From Fundicoccus culcitae (GTDB lineage: Bacteria; Bacillota; Bacilli; Lactobacillales; Aerococcaceae): a stretch of DNA of 64,000 nucleotides. The stretch lies in assembly GCF_024661895.1 (NCBI RefSeq), contig NZ_CP102453.1, forward strand, positions 2,108,001 through 2,172,000. Reading direction: 5' to 3'. The notes below the pieces were generated by a model. It did not search any database. It saw only the letters and a program-made list of their open reading frames with translations, and was not told the DNA's origin. Made by a program: the position numbers and the translations under genes. Below are positions 36,800 to 45,595 of this stretch, in pieces (position 1 is the first letter of the stretch; each line of letters starts with the position of its first letter).

Positions 36800-38074
36800 A
36801 TGAAAAAATTTTTGAAATTAATGACAACAATTGCGTTATCATCATCAATTGCAATGACAGGATTAAATCCTCTTTTTGCTTCTGCACAAGAGGGAGAAGT
36901 AATTGAGTTAGAATGGTGGTATGCATTTACGGGATCATCTCAAGAAAACAATGATGCTTTAACTCAACAATTCAACGAAACAGTTGGTGCTGAAGAAGGT
37001 ATTCATGTAACTGCAACAACACAAGGAAATTATAATGACATTTATACAAAAATCCAAGCAGGATTTGTTGCAGGAGAAGTTCCTCACGTTTCTGTTGTCA
37101 ATTCATTATCAATCGTTCAATTTGGTAAAAATAATATGTTAGAACCATTAGAACCGTATGCTGATCAAGAAGCAATGGATGATTTTTATCCAGGTTTATT
37201 ACTAAATAGTTACTATGATGGTGTTCAATATGGGTATCCATATTTAAGAAGTACACCAATTATGTACTATAATTCTTCATTGTTTGGAGAATTAGGCATT
37301 GATGAAAACTTAGACACATTAGATAATGTTTTAACTGCTGCTCAAACTTTAGTTGACAATGGTCATGATGGATTAGGTCTTGTTGCAGATCAATGGCATT
37401 TTGATGGTCTTCTTCGTCAAAACGGCGGTGGTTGGCTAAATGAAGATCAAACTGAAGCAATAACTGCTTCACCGGAAAACCAAGAAATTTTCCAAAAATT
37501 ACGTGATGCTCAAGCAGCAGGAATTGTAAAATTCTATAACTCTGGTGATGAAATTGCTCAAGCTTATACAAATCAACAAGTTGGTATGTGGTTCCAATCA
37601 ACTGGCTCTTTAACAAATACACTTCAAATTGCTGAAGACCAAGGATTTGAAATTAATACTGCATTCATCCCAACTAATTCTGATGTACGTAATGTTCCTA
37701 CCGGTGGTAATAATATCGCTATGATTGCTGGTCACAGTGAAGAAGAAAAAGAAGCTGCTGCAATCTTTATGAACTGGTTAGTACAACCTGAACAAGTAGT
37801 ACATTCACATATCGTAACTGGGTATTTACCAACTCGCCAAAGTGTAGCGGATAATGAACAAATTGTTGCTTTATATGAAGAAACACCACAATTCAGAACA
37901 GCATTAGAGCAATTAGATTATGCTGGAATTGAACCAAATGCACCTGGATATGCTGAGATTGTTCAAGTAGAACAAGAAATGATTCAAGAAATCTTCATCA
38001 CAGATACAGATTTAGAAGAAATTTTGACAAGAACGCAAGAAAATATTAATCAAATATTAGAAGCGAATCGTTAA
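36800..38074 (+). CDS. Glycerol-3-phosphate/glycerophosphodiester-binding protein (UgpB-like)
   Basis: Extracellular binding protein of an ABC importer, 424 residues, with UgpB-like segments (GNYNDIYTKIQAG, RSTPIMYYNSSLF, LRQNGGGWLN, VPTGGNNIAMIAG). It has a signal peptide (KKFLKLMTTIALSSSIAMTG then LFASAQ) that ends in an AxA-type site and contains no cysteine, so unlike most Gram-positive binding proteins it lacks a lipobox. Ligand inference comes from the phosphodiesterase gene next door. It is followed by an internal hairpin that should lower expression of the downstream genes. Confidence 0.85.
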   Translation: MKKFLKLMTTIALSSSIAMTGLNPLFASAQEGEVIELEWWYAFTGSSQENNDALTQQFNETVGAEEGIHVTATTQGNYNDIYTKIQAGFVAGEVPHVSVVNSLSIVQFGKNNMLEPLEPYADQEAMDDFYPGLLLNSYYDGVQYGYPYLRSTPIMYYNSSLFGELGIDENLDTLDNVLTAAQTLVDNGHDGLGLVADQWHFDGLLRQNGGGWLNEDQTEAITASPENQEIFQKLRDAQAAGIVKFYNSGDEIAQAYTNQQVGMWFQSTGSLTNTLQIAEDQGFEINTAFIPTNSDVRNVPTGGNNIAMIAGHSEEEKEAAAIFMNWLVQPEQVVHSHIVTGYLPTRQSVADNEQIVALYEETPQFRTALEQLDYAGIEPNAPGYAEIVQVEQEMIQEIFITDTDLEEILTRTQENINQILEANR

Positions 38075-38091
38075 TCATTGTTCTTAATTAA

Positions 38092-38135
38092 ACTTAAGTA
38101 GCTTAGTATTTGAATAATACTAAGCTACTTTTATT
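38092..38135 (+). terminator. Intra-operon hairpin after the binding-protein gene
   Basis: A perfect 15-bp stem (38096-38110 with 38115-38129), 4-base loop and TTTTATT tail. Inside the operon it probably acts as a partial terminator or mRNA stabiliser, giving more binding protein than permease. Confidence 0.85.
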
Positions 38136-38153
38136 ATAGATAGGAGTAAAATT

Positions 38154-38915
38154 ATGAGAATAGTCGATAATAAAGAAGATATTTTTGTATGCGGACATAG
38201 AGGGTATATGGCACGTTATCCTGAAAATTCATTGTTAGCTGTATTTAAAGCGATAGAGGCAGGCGTAGATGCCGTTGAGATTGATTTGCATTATACAAAA
38301 GATAAAAAAATTGTTCTTTTACACGATGATAGCATTGATCGAACCACTAATGGTACAGGATTAATTAAAGACTTAACGCTGCAAGAATTAGATAATGTTA
38401 AATTATATAATCCTAATGGTACATTGAGTGATGAAAAAATCCCTACTTTTATCGAATACTTGGAAATGACTAAAGCCTATCCAGAATTGGAACATTTTAT
38501 TGAAATTAAGACGCAAGACGATAGTGTTGAATTATTTCATGAAGTATATGAAATATTAAAGGACTATGATTTATTAGATAGTTTATTAACGACATTTGAT
38601 TACCGTGTCACTAAAGCAGCTATCGAAAAAAATATGCCAGTTCAATCTTTCGGATACGACCTAATGCAATATTTAGATAAAGATGAAATATATGAAGATG
38701 ATTATTTAAAATCTCTTACAGTTATCGGTTTGTTTATTAATTCTGCAACACCTGAATTGGTTGCAAAATACAAAGAGTATGGTCTACAGATGACAATAGT
38801 ACCCATTGATTCAGATGAAGACATTGAAAAAGCGACTCAATTAGGACTGAATTTATTAGCTTGTAATGAAATTCAACCAGCTATTCAATATAGAAATAGA
38901 CTTAGAGAGGTATAA
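38154..38915 (+). CDS. ugpQ: Glycerophosphodiester phosphodiesterase (UgpQ-like)
   Basis: Cytoplasmic GDPD-family enzyme, 253 residues, that hydrolyses glycerophosphodiesters to glycerol-3-phosphate and an alcohol. Family motif: CGHRGYMARYPENSLLA, then VEIDLHYTKDKKIVLLHDDSIDRTTNGTG with the catalytic residues; EIKTQD follows. There is no signal peptide, so it acts on imported substrate. TAGGAG precedes the ATG. It is linked to the ATPase gene by a 3-base gap, which fixes the role of this transporter. Confidence 0.93.
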   Translation: MRIVDNKEDIFVCGHRGYMARYPENSLLAVFKAIEAGVDAVEIDLHYTKDKKIVLLHDDSIDRTTNGTGLIKDLTLQELDNVKLYNPNGTLSDEKIPTFIEYLEMTKAYPELEHFIEIKTQDDSVELFHEVYEILKDYDLLDSLLTTFDYRVTKAAIEKNMPVQSFGYDLMQYLDKDEIYEDDYLKSLTVIGLFINSATPELVAKYKEYGLQMTIVPIDSDEDIEKATQLGLNLLACNEIQPAIQYRNRLREV

Positions 38916-38918
38916 AGT

Positions 38919-39953
38919 ATGGCATCTATTGAATTAAAAAATATCGAAAAGAAATTTGGGAATAATATCATAATTCCTGATTTAAATTTAACGATTCAAG
39001 ATGGAAGTTTTACAGTTTTAATCGGACCTAGTGGTTGTGGGAAAACAACTACTTTAAGATTAATTGCTGGGTTAGAAGAAGCAACGGGTGGAGAAATATT
39101 TATTGATGGAAAATTAATGAGTAAAGTCGAACCTGGCGATCGTGATATAGCTATGGTTTTTCAAAACTATGCTTTATACCCGACCATGACCGTACGTGAA
39201 AATATTGAATTTGGTTTAATAAACAATAAAGTTCCTAAAAATAAACGTGAAGAATTAATTTCTGAGATATCAGAGATTGTTGATTTAACAGCTCACTTAG
39301 ACAAAAAACCAGGTGCCCTGTCCGGTGGACAGCGTCAAAGAGTGGCTTTGGCTCGAGCGATGGTAAAAAAACCAAAAGTTTTCTTAATGGATGAGCCATT
39401 ATCTAATTTAGATGCAAAGCTTCGTTCACAAATGAGGATTGAGTTGAGTGAGTTACATAAAAAGTTAAAAACAACATTCGTATACGTTACGCATGATCAG
39501 ACTGAAGCCATGTCAATGGCAACAGATATCATCTTGATGAATCATGGGGAAATTCAACAAAAAGATTCACCTAAAAAAATCTATGGAGATCCTAACAATA
39601 TTTTTACCGCTCAATTTATTGGATCGCCATCAATGAATTTATATCGTATTGCAGATATCCCTAATTTTAACCCCCGATTAAATAATGCTGTTTATGTAGG
39701 ATTTAGATCATCATCCGCTGTGATTAAAAGTGATGAAGATGTAAAAGATAATGATTTGGTCTTTGAAACAATTATAAATACTAGAGAATTGTTAGGTTCA
39801 GAAATCATTTATAATACAAATGCTTCATTCGGAAAAGTTCATTTTAAAACTTTCCAACAGGACGAATTACCGTTAGATTCTACAGTTGAGTTGTTTATTG
39901 ATGACAGTCGCCTTTATTATTTTGATGCTGATGAACAGAGAATAAGAGGTTAG
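38919..39953 (+). CDS. ABC importer ATPase (UgpC/MsmX family)
   Basis: ATP-binding subunit, 344 residues. Walker A GPSGCGKTT, Q-loop VFQNYALYPTMTV, signature LSGGQRQR, Walker B KVFLMDEPLSNLDA and the H-loop THDQTEAM are intact, and a C-terminal TOBE-type domain starts near residue 240. The family serves carbohydrate and glycerol-phosphate importers. It lies between ugpQ and the permeases with 2-3 base gaps. Confidence 0.93.
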   Translation: MASIELKNIEKKFGNNIIIPDLNLTIQDGSFTVLIGPSGCGKTTTLRLIAGLEEATGGEIFIDGKLMSKVEPGDRDIAMVFQNYALYPTMTVRENIEFGLINNKVPKNKREELISEISEIVDLTAHLDKKPGALSGGQRQRVALARAMVKKPKVFLMDEPLSNLDAKLRSQMRIELSELHKKLKTTFVYVTHDQTEAMSMATDIILMNHGEIQQKDSPKKIYGDPNNIFTAQFIGSPSMNLYRIADIPNFNPRLNNAVYVGFRSSSAVIKSDEDVKDNDLVFETIINTRELLGSEIIYNTNASFGKVHFKTFQQDELPLDSTVELFIDDSRLYYFDADEQRIRG

Positions 39954-39955
39954 CT

Positions 39956-40840
39956 ATGGAAATAACTAATCAACGAAAAAAATTTAATTGGAAGCCGGTT
40001 GTATTTATTGTTCCTGCAATGATTGTTTTAATTGTTTTTAATATCTATCCACTTATTAGAATGGTTTACAATAGTTTTTTTAATTGGAATATGATATCTG
40101 ATATGAAATTTATAGGATTTGAAAATTATGAACGACTGTTTAACAGTAGTGATTTTTATCAAATACTAGGTAATACGGTGTTTTACGTTATCTTCACTGT
40201 AGCGGCAGGGATGATTCTTGGTTTATTATTAGCATTATACTTAAGTAAAGATACTCCAATCAACCGTTTCTTGCAGTCAGTATCCTTTATGCCATATGTA
40301 GTCTCAATGGCATCTATTTCACTATTAATGTCATGGATGATGAATTATGATTATGGTTTTATTAATTATTTTTTATCGTTATTTGGTATAGAACCCATTA
40401 ATTGGTTAGGTGATCCAGATGTTGCAATGACTTCATTAGTAATCATATCTGTATGGAAAAATCTGGGCTACAATGCATTAATACTAATTTCCGCCTTGCA
40501 AAGTATACCTCGACATTTATATGAAGCAGCAAGTCTGGATAATGCAAGTAGATGGAGAGTTTTTACTAAGATCAGCCTTCCAATGATTTCGCCGACAATT
40601 TTCTTTTTAACCATTATAAGTATAATTAACTCATTTAAAATGTTTGAAACAGCAAATATTATGACTCAAGGTGGGCCTCTCAATGCTACAACCACGTTAG
40701 TATATGCTATTTATGAAGAAGGAACGTTATATTTTAAAGTAGGATACGCATCTGCCATCGGCGTTGTGTTATTAGTTATTTTAGCCGTTTTGACGATAAT
40801 TTATTTCCGTCTATTATCTCGTCGAGTTCATTATCAGTAG
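39956..40840 (+). CDS. ABC importer permease (UgpA/MalF-like)
   Basis: Six-span permease of 294 residues. The EAA loop LYEAASLDNASRWRVFTKISLP is intact. It has an N-terminal cytoplasmic stretch then VFIVPAMIVLIVFNIYPLI, typical of UgpA. ATG 39956 overlaps no gene but follows the ATPase by 2 bases, with AGAGG inside the preceding gene's end. Confidence 0.92.
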   Translation: MEITNQRKKFNWKPVVFIVPAMIVLIVFNIYPLIRMVYNSFFNWNMISDMKFIGFENYERLFNSSDFYQILGNTVFYVIFTVAAGMILGLLLALYLSKDTPINRFLQSVSFMPYVVSMASISLLMSWMMNYDYGFINYFLSLFGIEPINWLGDPDVAMTSLVIISVWKNLGYNALILISALQSIPRHLYEAASLDNASRWRVFTKISLPMISPTIFFLTIISIINSFKMFETANIMTQGGPLNATTTLVYAIYEEGTLYFKVGYASAIGVVLLVILAVLTIIYFRLLSRRVHYQ

Positions 40841-40850
40841 GAGGTAAAGT

Positions 40851-41668
40851 TTGAAACCATTAGTAAAAATCTCAAAGATTATCATGAATACATTGATTTT
40901 TCTTGTGTTTGCTTTTCCGTTTTTTTGGTTAGTCAGTTCATCGTTGAAAACATTAGGTGAAACATTAACATTCCCACCTTCTCTCTTTCCAGAAGATCCA
41001 CAATGGGAAAATTATCGGTTAGCAACAGAATCAATGCCGTTTTTTCATTATCTTAAAAACTCAGTTATTGTTTCAGTAGCAACCGTGGTGTTGCAATTAG
41101 TATCTGTGACATTAGCTGCGTATGCTTTTGCTAGGTATAGTTTTAAAGGGAAGAATTTGGCTTTTGGGACTGTAATCGTAACGATGATGGTTCCTACCCA
41201 ATTAACTTTCTTAACAATTTATGTGATGTTTGCTGAACTAGAAATGATTAATACTTACTCGACACTAATTTTGCCTTCAGCAACCAGTGCATTGGGATAT
41301 TTATGTTAAGACAAACCTTTATGCGCATTCCAAATGAACTTATAGAGGCTGCTAAGTTGGATCGAGCCTCAGAGTTAACGATTGTTAGAAAAATAATGAT
41401 GCCAATTGCGCGTCCTACCATTGTTACTCTTTCGTTATTAACCTTTATTGGTTCATGGAATGAATATTTTTGGCCATTAACTATGACAACTAATGACACT
41501 GTAAGAACCTTGCCTGTAGGTGTGGCTTCATTAATAAATGCCGAAACGGGGACAAATTATCACATATTAATGGCAGGGAATGTTTTGTTGATACTCCCGA
41601 TTGTTATAATTTATTTATTTGCACATCGTCAAATAATTCAAGCTTTTACTTATACCGGTGAAAAATAA
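40851..41668 (+). pseudogene. ABC importer permease (UgpE/MalG-like), frameshifted
   Basis: Second permease split into two frames. 40851-41309 (TTG start after AGGAGG) covers the first spans and ends ...SALGYLC; 41303-41668 carries the rest, including the EAA loop IEAAKLDRASELTIVRKIMMP. Joining the frames gives the family reading ...SALGIFMLRQTFMRIPNELIEAAKLD. One A seems to be missing in GGATATTTATG (41296-41306), where GGAATATTTATG would restore the frame. A sequencing error, a recent inactivating deletion or re-initiation at ATG 41303 are all possible; the two pieces overlap by 7 bases. Confidence 0.85.
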
Positions 41669-41736
41669 GCATATAATTTATAATGATAGTAGTGTATATA
41701 TTTTCAAATGTAAAGGTGCAGAGCTATTAATGCTTT

Positions 41737-41994
41737 GCGCCTGTTTCTTTGGGTTTTGAAGGGCAATTTGAGTATATTGCGGTAAGCAGGAAGTGGAATA
41801 TACTGCGTGAGTTGGTTCCACTTAGTCTGTTAAGTGGAATATACTGGGTGAGTTTGTTCCACTTAATCAGCAAATGTGACAAGTGAGCAACCGCCAGTCT
41901 ATAATAGCCCACCTATAGAAGAAATTCATAATGATTCATCGAAGAAAATCAGCCTTCTATCGCGTTGATGTAATGCAATCAATAACCGCTCGTT
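41737..41994. repeat. 258-bp direct repeat, right copy (flanks ugp islet)
   Basis: Same orientation and nearly the same sequence as 35840-36099, from GCGCCTGTTT to CCGCTCGTT. The bases just before it (AGGTGCAGAGC...GCTTTGCGCCT) make an imperfect hairpin that looks like a decayed copy of the fba terminator. Differences between copies are scattered substitutions and a few small indels. Confidence 0.93.
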
Positions 41995-42100
41995 CACTTC
42001 TCTCTCACACATTACTAGAATGGCGGTACACAGTTTCTGTTGAGCTAAGCAACTGTAAGTGGGGAGTGAAGGAGTGTATTTGTTTTAAAGAAAATGCAAT

Positions 42101-42268
42101 GGTATTATAGTAAAACCAAAATACTATAACGCGATTCCCAAAGGTATTATAGTAAAACTAAAATACTATAACGCGATTCCCAAACGTATTATAGTAAAAC
42201 CAAAATACTATAACGCGATTCCCAAAGGTATTATAGTAAAACTAAAATACTATAATGCGTTTTACAAA
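42101..42268. repeat. Array C copy: four 42-bp AT-rich units
   Basis: Units begin GGTATTATAGTAAAAC (third CGTATTATAG) at 42101, 42143, 42185 and 42227, an exact 42-bp period, with arms TTATAGTA / TACTATAA and linker CGCGATTCCCAAA. The orientation is opposite to the array at 6336. Confidence 0.93.
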
Positions 42269-42320
42269 CGAATCGAAAAATACATAATTTATCACTGACA
42301 AAATCATCAAAACACAAAAA

Positions 42321-42495
42321 GGCGGACGTGAATTCCGCATGACGTCCGTCAACCAGTAAAGCCGGCTCACATCCACAAATGACGTCCGCCAAATGGACCA
42401 AAAAGGTAAAAGTCGCCAAAAAGGCGGACGTGAATTCCGCATGACGTCCGGCAACTAGCCAAGCCGGCTCACATCCACAAATGACGTCCGGCAAA
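42321..42495. repeat. Array G: alternating GC-rich units, about 40 bp
   Basis: GGCGGACGTGAATTCCGC...GACGTCCG units (42321, 42423) alternate with GCCGGCTCACATCCACAAAT GACGTCCG-type units (42361, 42463). The GACGTCC arm links this family to array K at 5081. The sequence from 42500 to 42600 is C-rich without recognisable structure. Confidence 0.85.
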
Positions 42496-42626
42496 TGAAC
42501 AAATATTGCAAAAACGCACCAAAATCCTCCCAACTCCCACAAGCCCCATCCTCCCACCCATCTTCCCACCTATCCCACCACCCTTCGCACCACCCCCACC
42601 ACAGATATTTATTTTCAAAAAAGACA

Positions 42627-42654
42627 TTGACAATCACAATGACAATGCTATAAT
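42627..42654 (+). promoter_or_regulatory. Promoter of pyrFE
   Basis: Perfect TTGACA (42627-42632), 16-base spacer, perfect TATAAT (42649-42654). TGACAA occurs three times here (42628, 42640, 42655), which might be an operator or chance. Confidence 0.85.
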
Positions 42655-42660
42655 GACAAA

Positions 42661-42815
42661 CAGCAAAGGTTACTTTAAGCGTGTTCCGTGAAACATGAAA
42701 GTACATACCAGAAGGCTATTTGGCGCGCAGATTTTTTATGCTTCCCAATAGCATCCAATAATGTATTTTTATGAAGAGACGAGCACGGATATTAGTTGCT
42801 AGTCTCTTTTTTTGA
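42661..42815 (+). promoter_or_regulatory. pyrFE leader with hairpin and terminator-like attenuator
   Basis: A roughly 200-base leader separates promoter and pyrF. GCTATTTGG (42715-42723) can pair with CCCAATAGC (42744-42752). AGAGAC (42775-42780) pairs with GTCTCT (42802-42807) before seven Ts: a terminator. CCAGAAGGCT (42708-42717) differs by one missing base from the PyrR-binding loop core CCAGAGAGGCT, so UMP-dependent PyrR attenuation is possible but unproven. Confidence 0.65.
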
Positions 42816-42863
42816 TTTATAATAGAGACAACACTATTATTTAACTACAGAGGAGCTGGAGAA

Positions 42864-43601
42864 ATGGATAAAAATTTACCAATTGTTGCCTTAGACATCC
42901 AACACCAAGAAGCAGTCCGTGAGTTTTTAAGTGCGTTTGAAGGGGAAAAGTTAAACCTTAAAGTAGGAATGGAATTATTTTATTCTGAAGGTGCCCCGTT
43001 AATTAAAGAATTGAAAGCTTCCGGTCATGATATCTTTTTAGATCTTAAATTACACGATATACCAACGACCGTTGAACGAGCGATGGAAGTCTTAACGTTA
43101 TTGGAAGTAGATATGTTAACCATTCATGCCAGTGGTGGTGTTGAAATGATGAAAGCCGCCATCCGCGGTTTAGAAGCTGGCACTAAAAAAACCGGTAAAA
43201 AACCCCTACTAGTCGCTGTTACACAACTAACATCCACGACCATCTCACAATTGCGCGATGAACAAAAAATAGCGGTAACGATGAAAGAAAGTGTAACACA
43301 CTATGCTGAGTTAGCTATGCAAGCAGGGATTGAAGGCGTTGTGTGTTCCCCACAAGAAGTGAGCACCTTAAAAGAATCATCCAACAACCAATTAATTACC
43401 GTCACACCAGGGATTCGCTTAAACAAAGAAAACCGTCATGATCAAAAACGAATTGCGACACCATTTGAAGCTGGCGAAGTCGGAAGTGACTTCATCGTCG
43501 TTGGTCGCCCTATTACGGAATCAAAAACGCCGGTTGCAATTTACAACGAAATACGCAGTCAATGGGAAGCCGGAAGAGCTGCCTATAAGGAGAGAAATTA
43601 G
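42864..43601 (+). CDS. pyrF: Orotidine-5'-phosphate decarboxylase
   Basis: Last step of UMP synthesis, OMP to UMP, 245 residues. The catalytic Lys-Asp array is in IFLDLKLHDIPTTVERAM, and the phosphate loop in GSDFIVVGRPIT. GGAG sites precede the ATG. pyrE follows after 3 bases. Only these two pyrimidine genes are present here; the rest of the pathway must lie elsewhere. Confidence 0.97.
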   Translation: MDKNLPIVALDIQHQEAVREFLSAFEGEKLNLKVGMELFYSEGAPLIKELKASGHDIFLDLKLHDIPTTVERAMEVLTLLEVDMLTIHASGGVEMMKAAIRGLEAGTKKTGKKPLLVAVTQLTSTTISQLRDEQKIAVTMKESVTHYAELAMQAGIEGVVCSPQEVSTLKESSNNQLITVTPGIRLNKENRHDQKRIATPFEAGEVGSDFIVVGRPITESKTPVAIYNEIRSQWEAGRAAYKERN

Positions 43602-43604
43602 TTA

Positions 43605-44234
43605 ATGAATCAAGCTTCGAACATCGCAGAACTATTGTTGGCCATTAACGCTGTTAACTTAAATCCGACAGAACCCTACACCTGGGCAAGTGGAATTAAG
43701 GCACCTATTTATTGTGATAACCGTCTGATTATGAGTTATCCGAAAGAACGTGACCAAATAGAAACCGCCTTAGCGGAACTGATTATGCACCACTATCCGG
43801 ACGTTGAAGTCATCGCAGGTACAGCGACAGCCGGTATTCCGCACGCAGCCTTTGTGGCAGCCAAACTCAACTTACCGATGATTTATGTGCGTTCATCCAA
43901 CAAAGACCATGGCAAACAAAAAGCCATTGAAGGCTATTTAGAGCCAGGTGCAAAAGTCGTGATGATTGAAGACCTCATTTCTACGGGATCTAGTGTCCTG
44001 AAAGCCGCCGAAAAAGTAACCGAAGCAGGCGGAGACGTCCTTGGCTGTGTGGCCATCTTTGACTACTTACTCGAAGTTGGTCGCCAAAACTTTGCCGCCG
44101 CCCAATTACCTTTAGCCACTTTAACCAACTACCAAATATTGATCGACGCCGCCGTCAAACGCCCGGAACTTGCCAATCACTACGACACGCTTGCCAGCTG
44201 GTACCAAAACCCAAGTCAATGGCCAAACCAATAA
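43605..44234 (+). CDS. pyrE: Orotate phosphoribosyltransferase
   Basis: Makes OMP from orotate and PRPP, 209 residues. The PRPP-binding loop VVMIEDLISTGSSVLKAAE is intact, and the flexible catalytic loop includes RSSNKDHGKQKAIEG. AAGGAGAG sits within the end of pyrF, giving tight coupling. The stop is followed by AATAAATATCACTGC (44230-44244), but no clear terminator stem follows, so transcription may run on into the MFS gene. Confidence 0.97.
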   Translation: MNQASNIAELLLAINAVNLNPTEPYTWASGIKAPIYCDNRLIMSYPKERDQIETALAELIMHHYPDVEVIAGTATAGIPHAAFVAAKLNLPMIYVRSSNKDHGKQKAIEGYLEPGAKVVMIEDLISTGSSVLKAAEKVTEAGGDVLGCVAIFDYLLEVGRQNFAAAQLPLATLTNYQILIDAAVKRPELANHYDTLASWYQNPSQWPNQ

Positions 44235-44305
44235 ATATCACTGCCCCTCGCCCAAGTCGTTAATTTAATAAAGAATGCCGAGAGCATTCATTAAAGGAGA
44301 AGAAT

Positions 44306-45568
44306 ATGAAAAATTTGAACAAATCCCAACGCAATGCCCTTATCATGTCAATTGTCGCTTCAGGAACCGATGATTTAAATGTCATGTTTTTAGCTTTTTC
44401 AATGTCAACCATCATCACGCAATTAGGTATTACTGATGTGCAAGGTGGTTGGATTGCGACCATTACTAACTTAGGGATGCTCGTTGGCGGACTCTTATTC
44501 GGTGTTTTAGCTGACCGCTATAATAAATTCAAAGTATTTAAATGGACCATCCTTGTTTTCTCAATTGCAACAGGTTTAATTTTCTTCACCCCTAATGTGT
44601 ACTACTTATACCTCATGCGTTTTATCGCCGGTATTGGCGTGGGTGGCGAATACGGCGTTGCCATTTCCATTATGGCAGGCTTAGTACCCTCAGATAAAAT
44701 GGGACGTATTAGTTCCTTAAATGGGATTGTTGGTCAAATCGGATCAATTACCTCTGCCTTACTTGCCTCAATCATTGCCCCTGTTTTTGGATGGCGTGGA
44801 CTGTTCTTATTCGGCCTTTTACCCATCGCTTTAGTTATCTGGGCTCGCTATGCCATCGATGACTCAGAGCTACATATCGAAAGCCAAGCCAGCACAGAAA
44901 CTGGCGAAGCCAAAGGTAAGATTTCGGACTTATTCAAAACACCTAAATTGGCTTATCAAACATTGATGTTAATGGTCATGACGACCGTTCAAATTGCAGG
45001 TTACTTTGGTATGATGAATTGGTTGCCAACAATTATGCAACGTAATCTAGGTATCAGTGTCAGTGGTTCATCGCAATGGATGATTGCTACCATCTTAGGT
45101 ATGTGTTTAGGCATGTTGGTGTTCGGTCAACTGTTAGACCGCTTTGGTCCACGTTTAGTTTATGGTATCTTTTTACTAGCTTCTGCTGTTTCAGTTTACT
45201 TATTCACTTACGCTAATAGCGCATGGACGTTGTTAATTGGTGGTGCCATCGTTGGTTTCTTTGTTAATGGGATGTTTGCTGGTTACGGTGCGATGATTAC
45301 TCGTCTATACCCATACCAAATCTCATCCATTGCTAACAACACCATCTTAAATGTGGGACGTGCAGTAGGAGGCTTTTCATCTGTGGCTATTGGAGCTATT
45401 TTAGAAGTCGCTGGCGTTCCGGCTGTTATGCTATTCTTAGCCGGTCTATACCTAATCAGTTTTGTTGCCATGTTGACCATACCAGCCCTTAAAAAAGGAA
45501 ATTACCAAGGGATTCAACCACACGACAATCCAGCTATTCAAGCTAATTTAGTCAAAGCGTCTGCTTAG
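44306..45568 (+). CDS. MFS transporter (sugar/aromatic acid porter-like)
   Basis: Twelve-helix major facilitator of 420 residues. Motif A between TM2 and TM3 is GVLADRYNKFKV, the C-half equivalent GQLLDRFGPRLV, and RFIAGIGVGGEYGVAISIMAGLVPSDKMGR resembles the acid/sugar porter subgroup. AAAGGAGAAG precedes the ATG. Location after pyrFE could imply a pyrimidine-related substrate such as orotate, but that is only proximity. Confidence 0.85.
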   Translation: MKNLNKSQRNALIMSIVASGTDDLNVMFLAFSMSTIITQLGITDVQGGWIATITNLGMLVGGLLFGVLADRYNKFKVFKWTILVFSIATGLIFFTPNVYYLYLMRFIAGIGVGGEYGVAISIMAGLVPSDKMGRISSLNGIVGQIGSITSALLASIIAPVFGWRGLFLFGLLPIALVIWARYAIDDSELHIESQASTETGEAKGKISDLFKTPKLAYQTLMLMVMTTVQIAGYFGMMNWLPTIMQRNLGISVSGSSQWMIATILGMCLGMLVFGQLLDRFGPRLVYGIFLLASAVSVYLFTYANSAWTLLIGGAIVGFFVNGMFAGYGAMITRLYPYQISSIANNTILNVGRAVGGFSSVAIGAILEVAGVPAVMLFLAGLYLISFVAMLTIPALKKGNYQGIQPHDNPAIQANLVKASA

Positions 45569-45595
45569 TTAGTTTCATCTCAAATAAACGTTAGT

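Noticed and set aside
40851-41668. Programmed ribosomal frameshift in ugpE
   Set aside because: No slippery heptamer or downstream stimulatory structure is visible at the junction, and permeases of this family are not known to use frameshifting.
35840-41994. Transposon or prophage
   Set aside because: No transposase, integrase or phage gene is present, and the flanking repeats are direct and 260 bp long, not terminal inverted repeats.
42231-42706. Overlapping open frames of 61-112 codons
   Set aside because: All lie in arrays C and G and in the C-rich tract before the pyrFE promoter, with low-complexity products.
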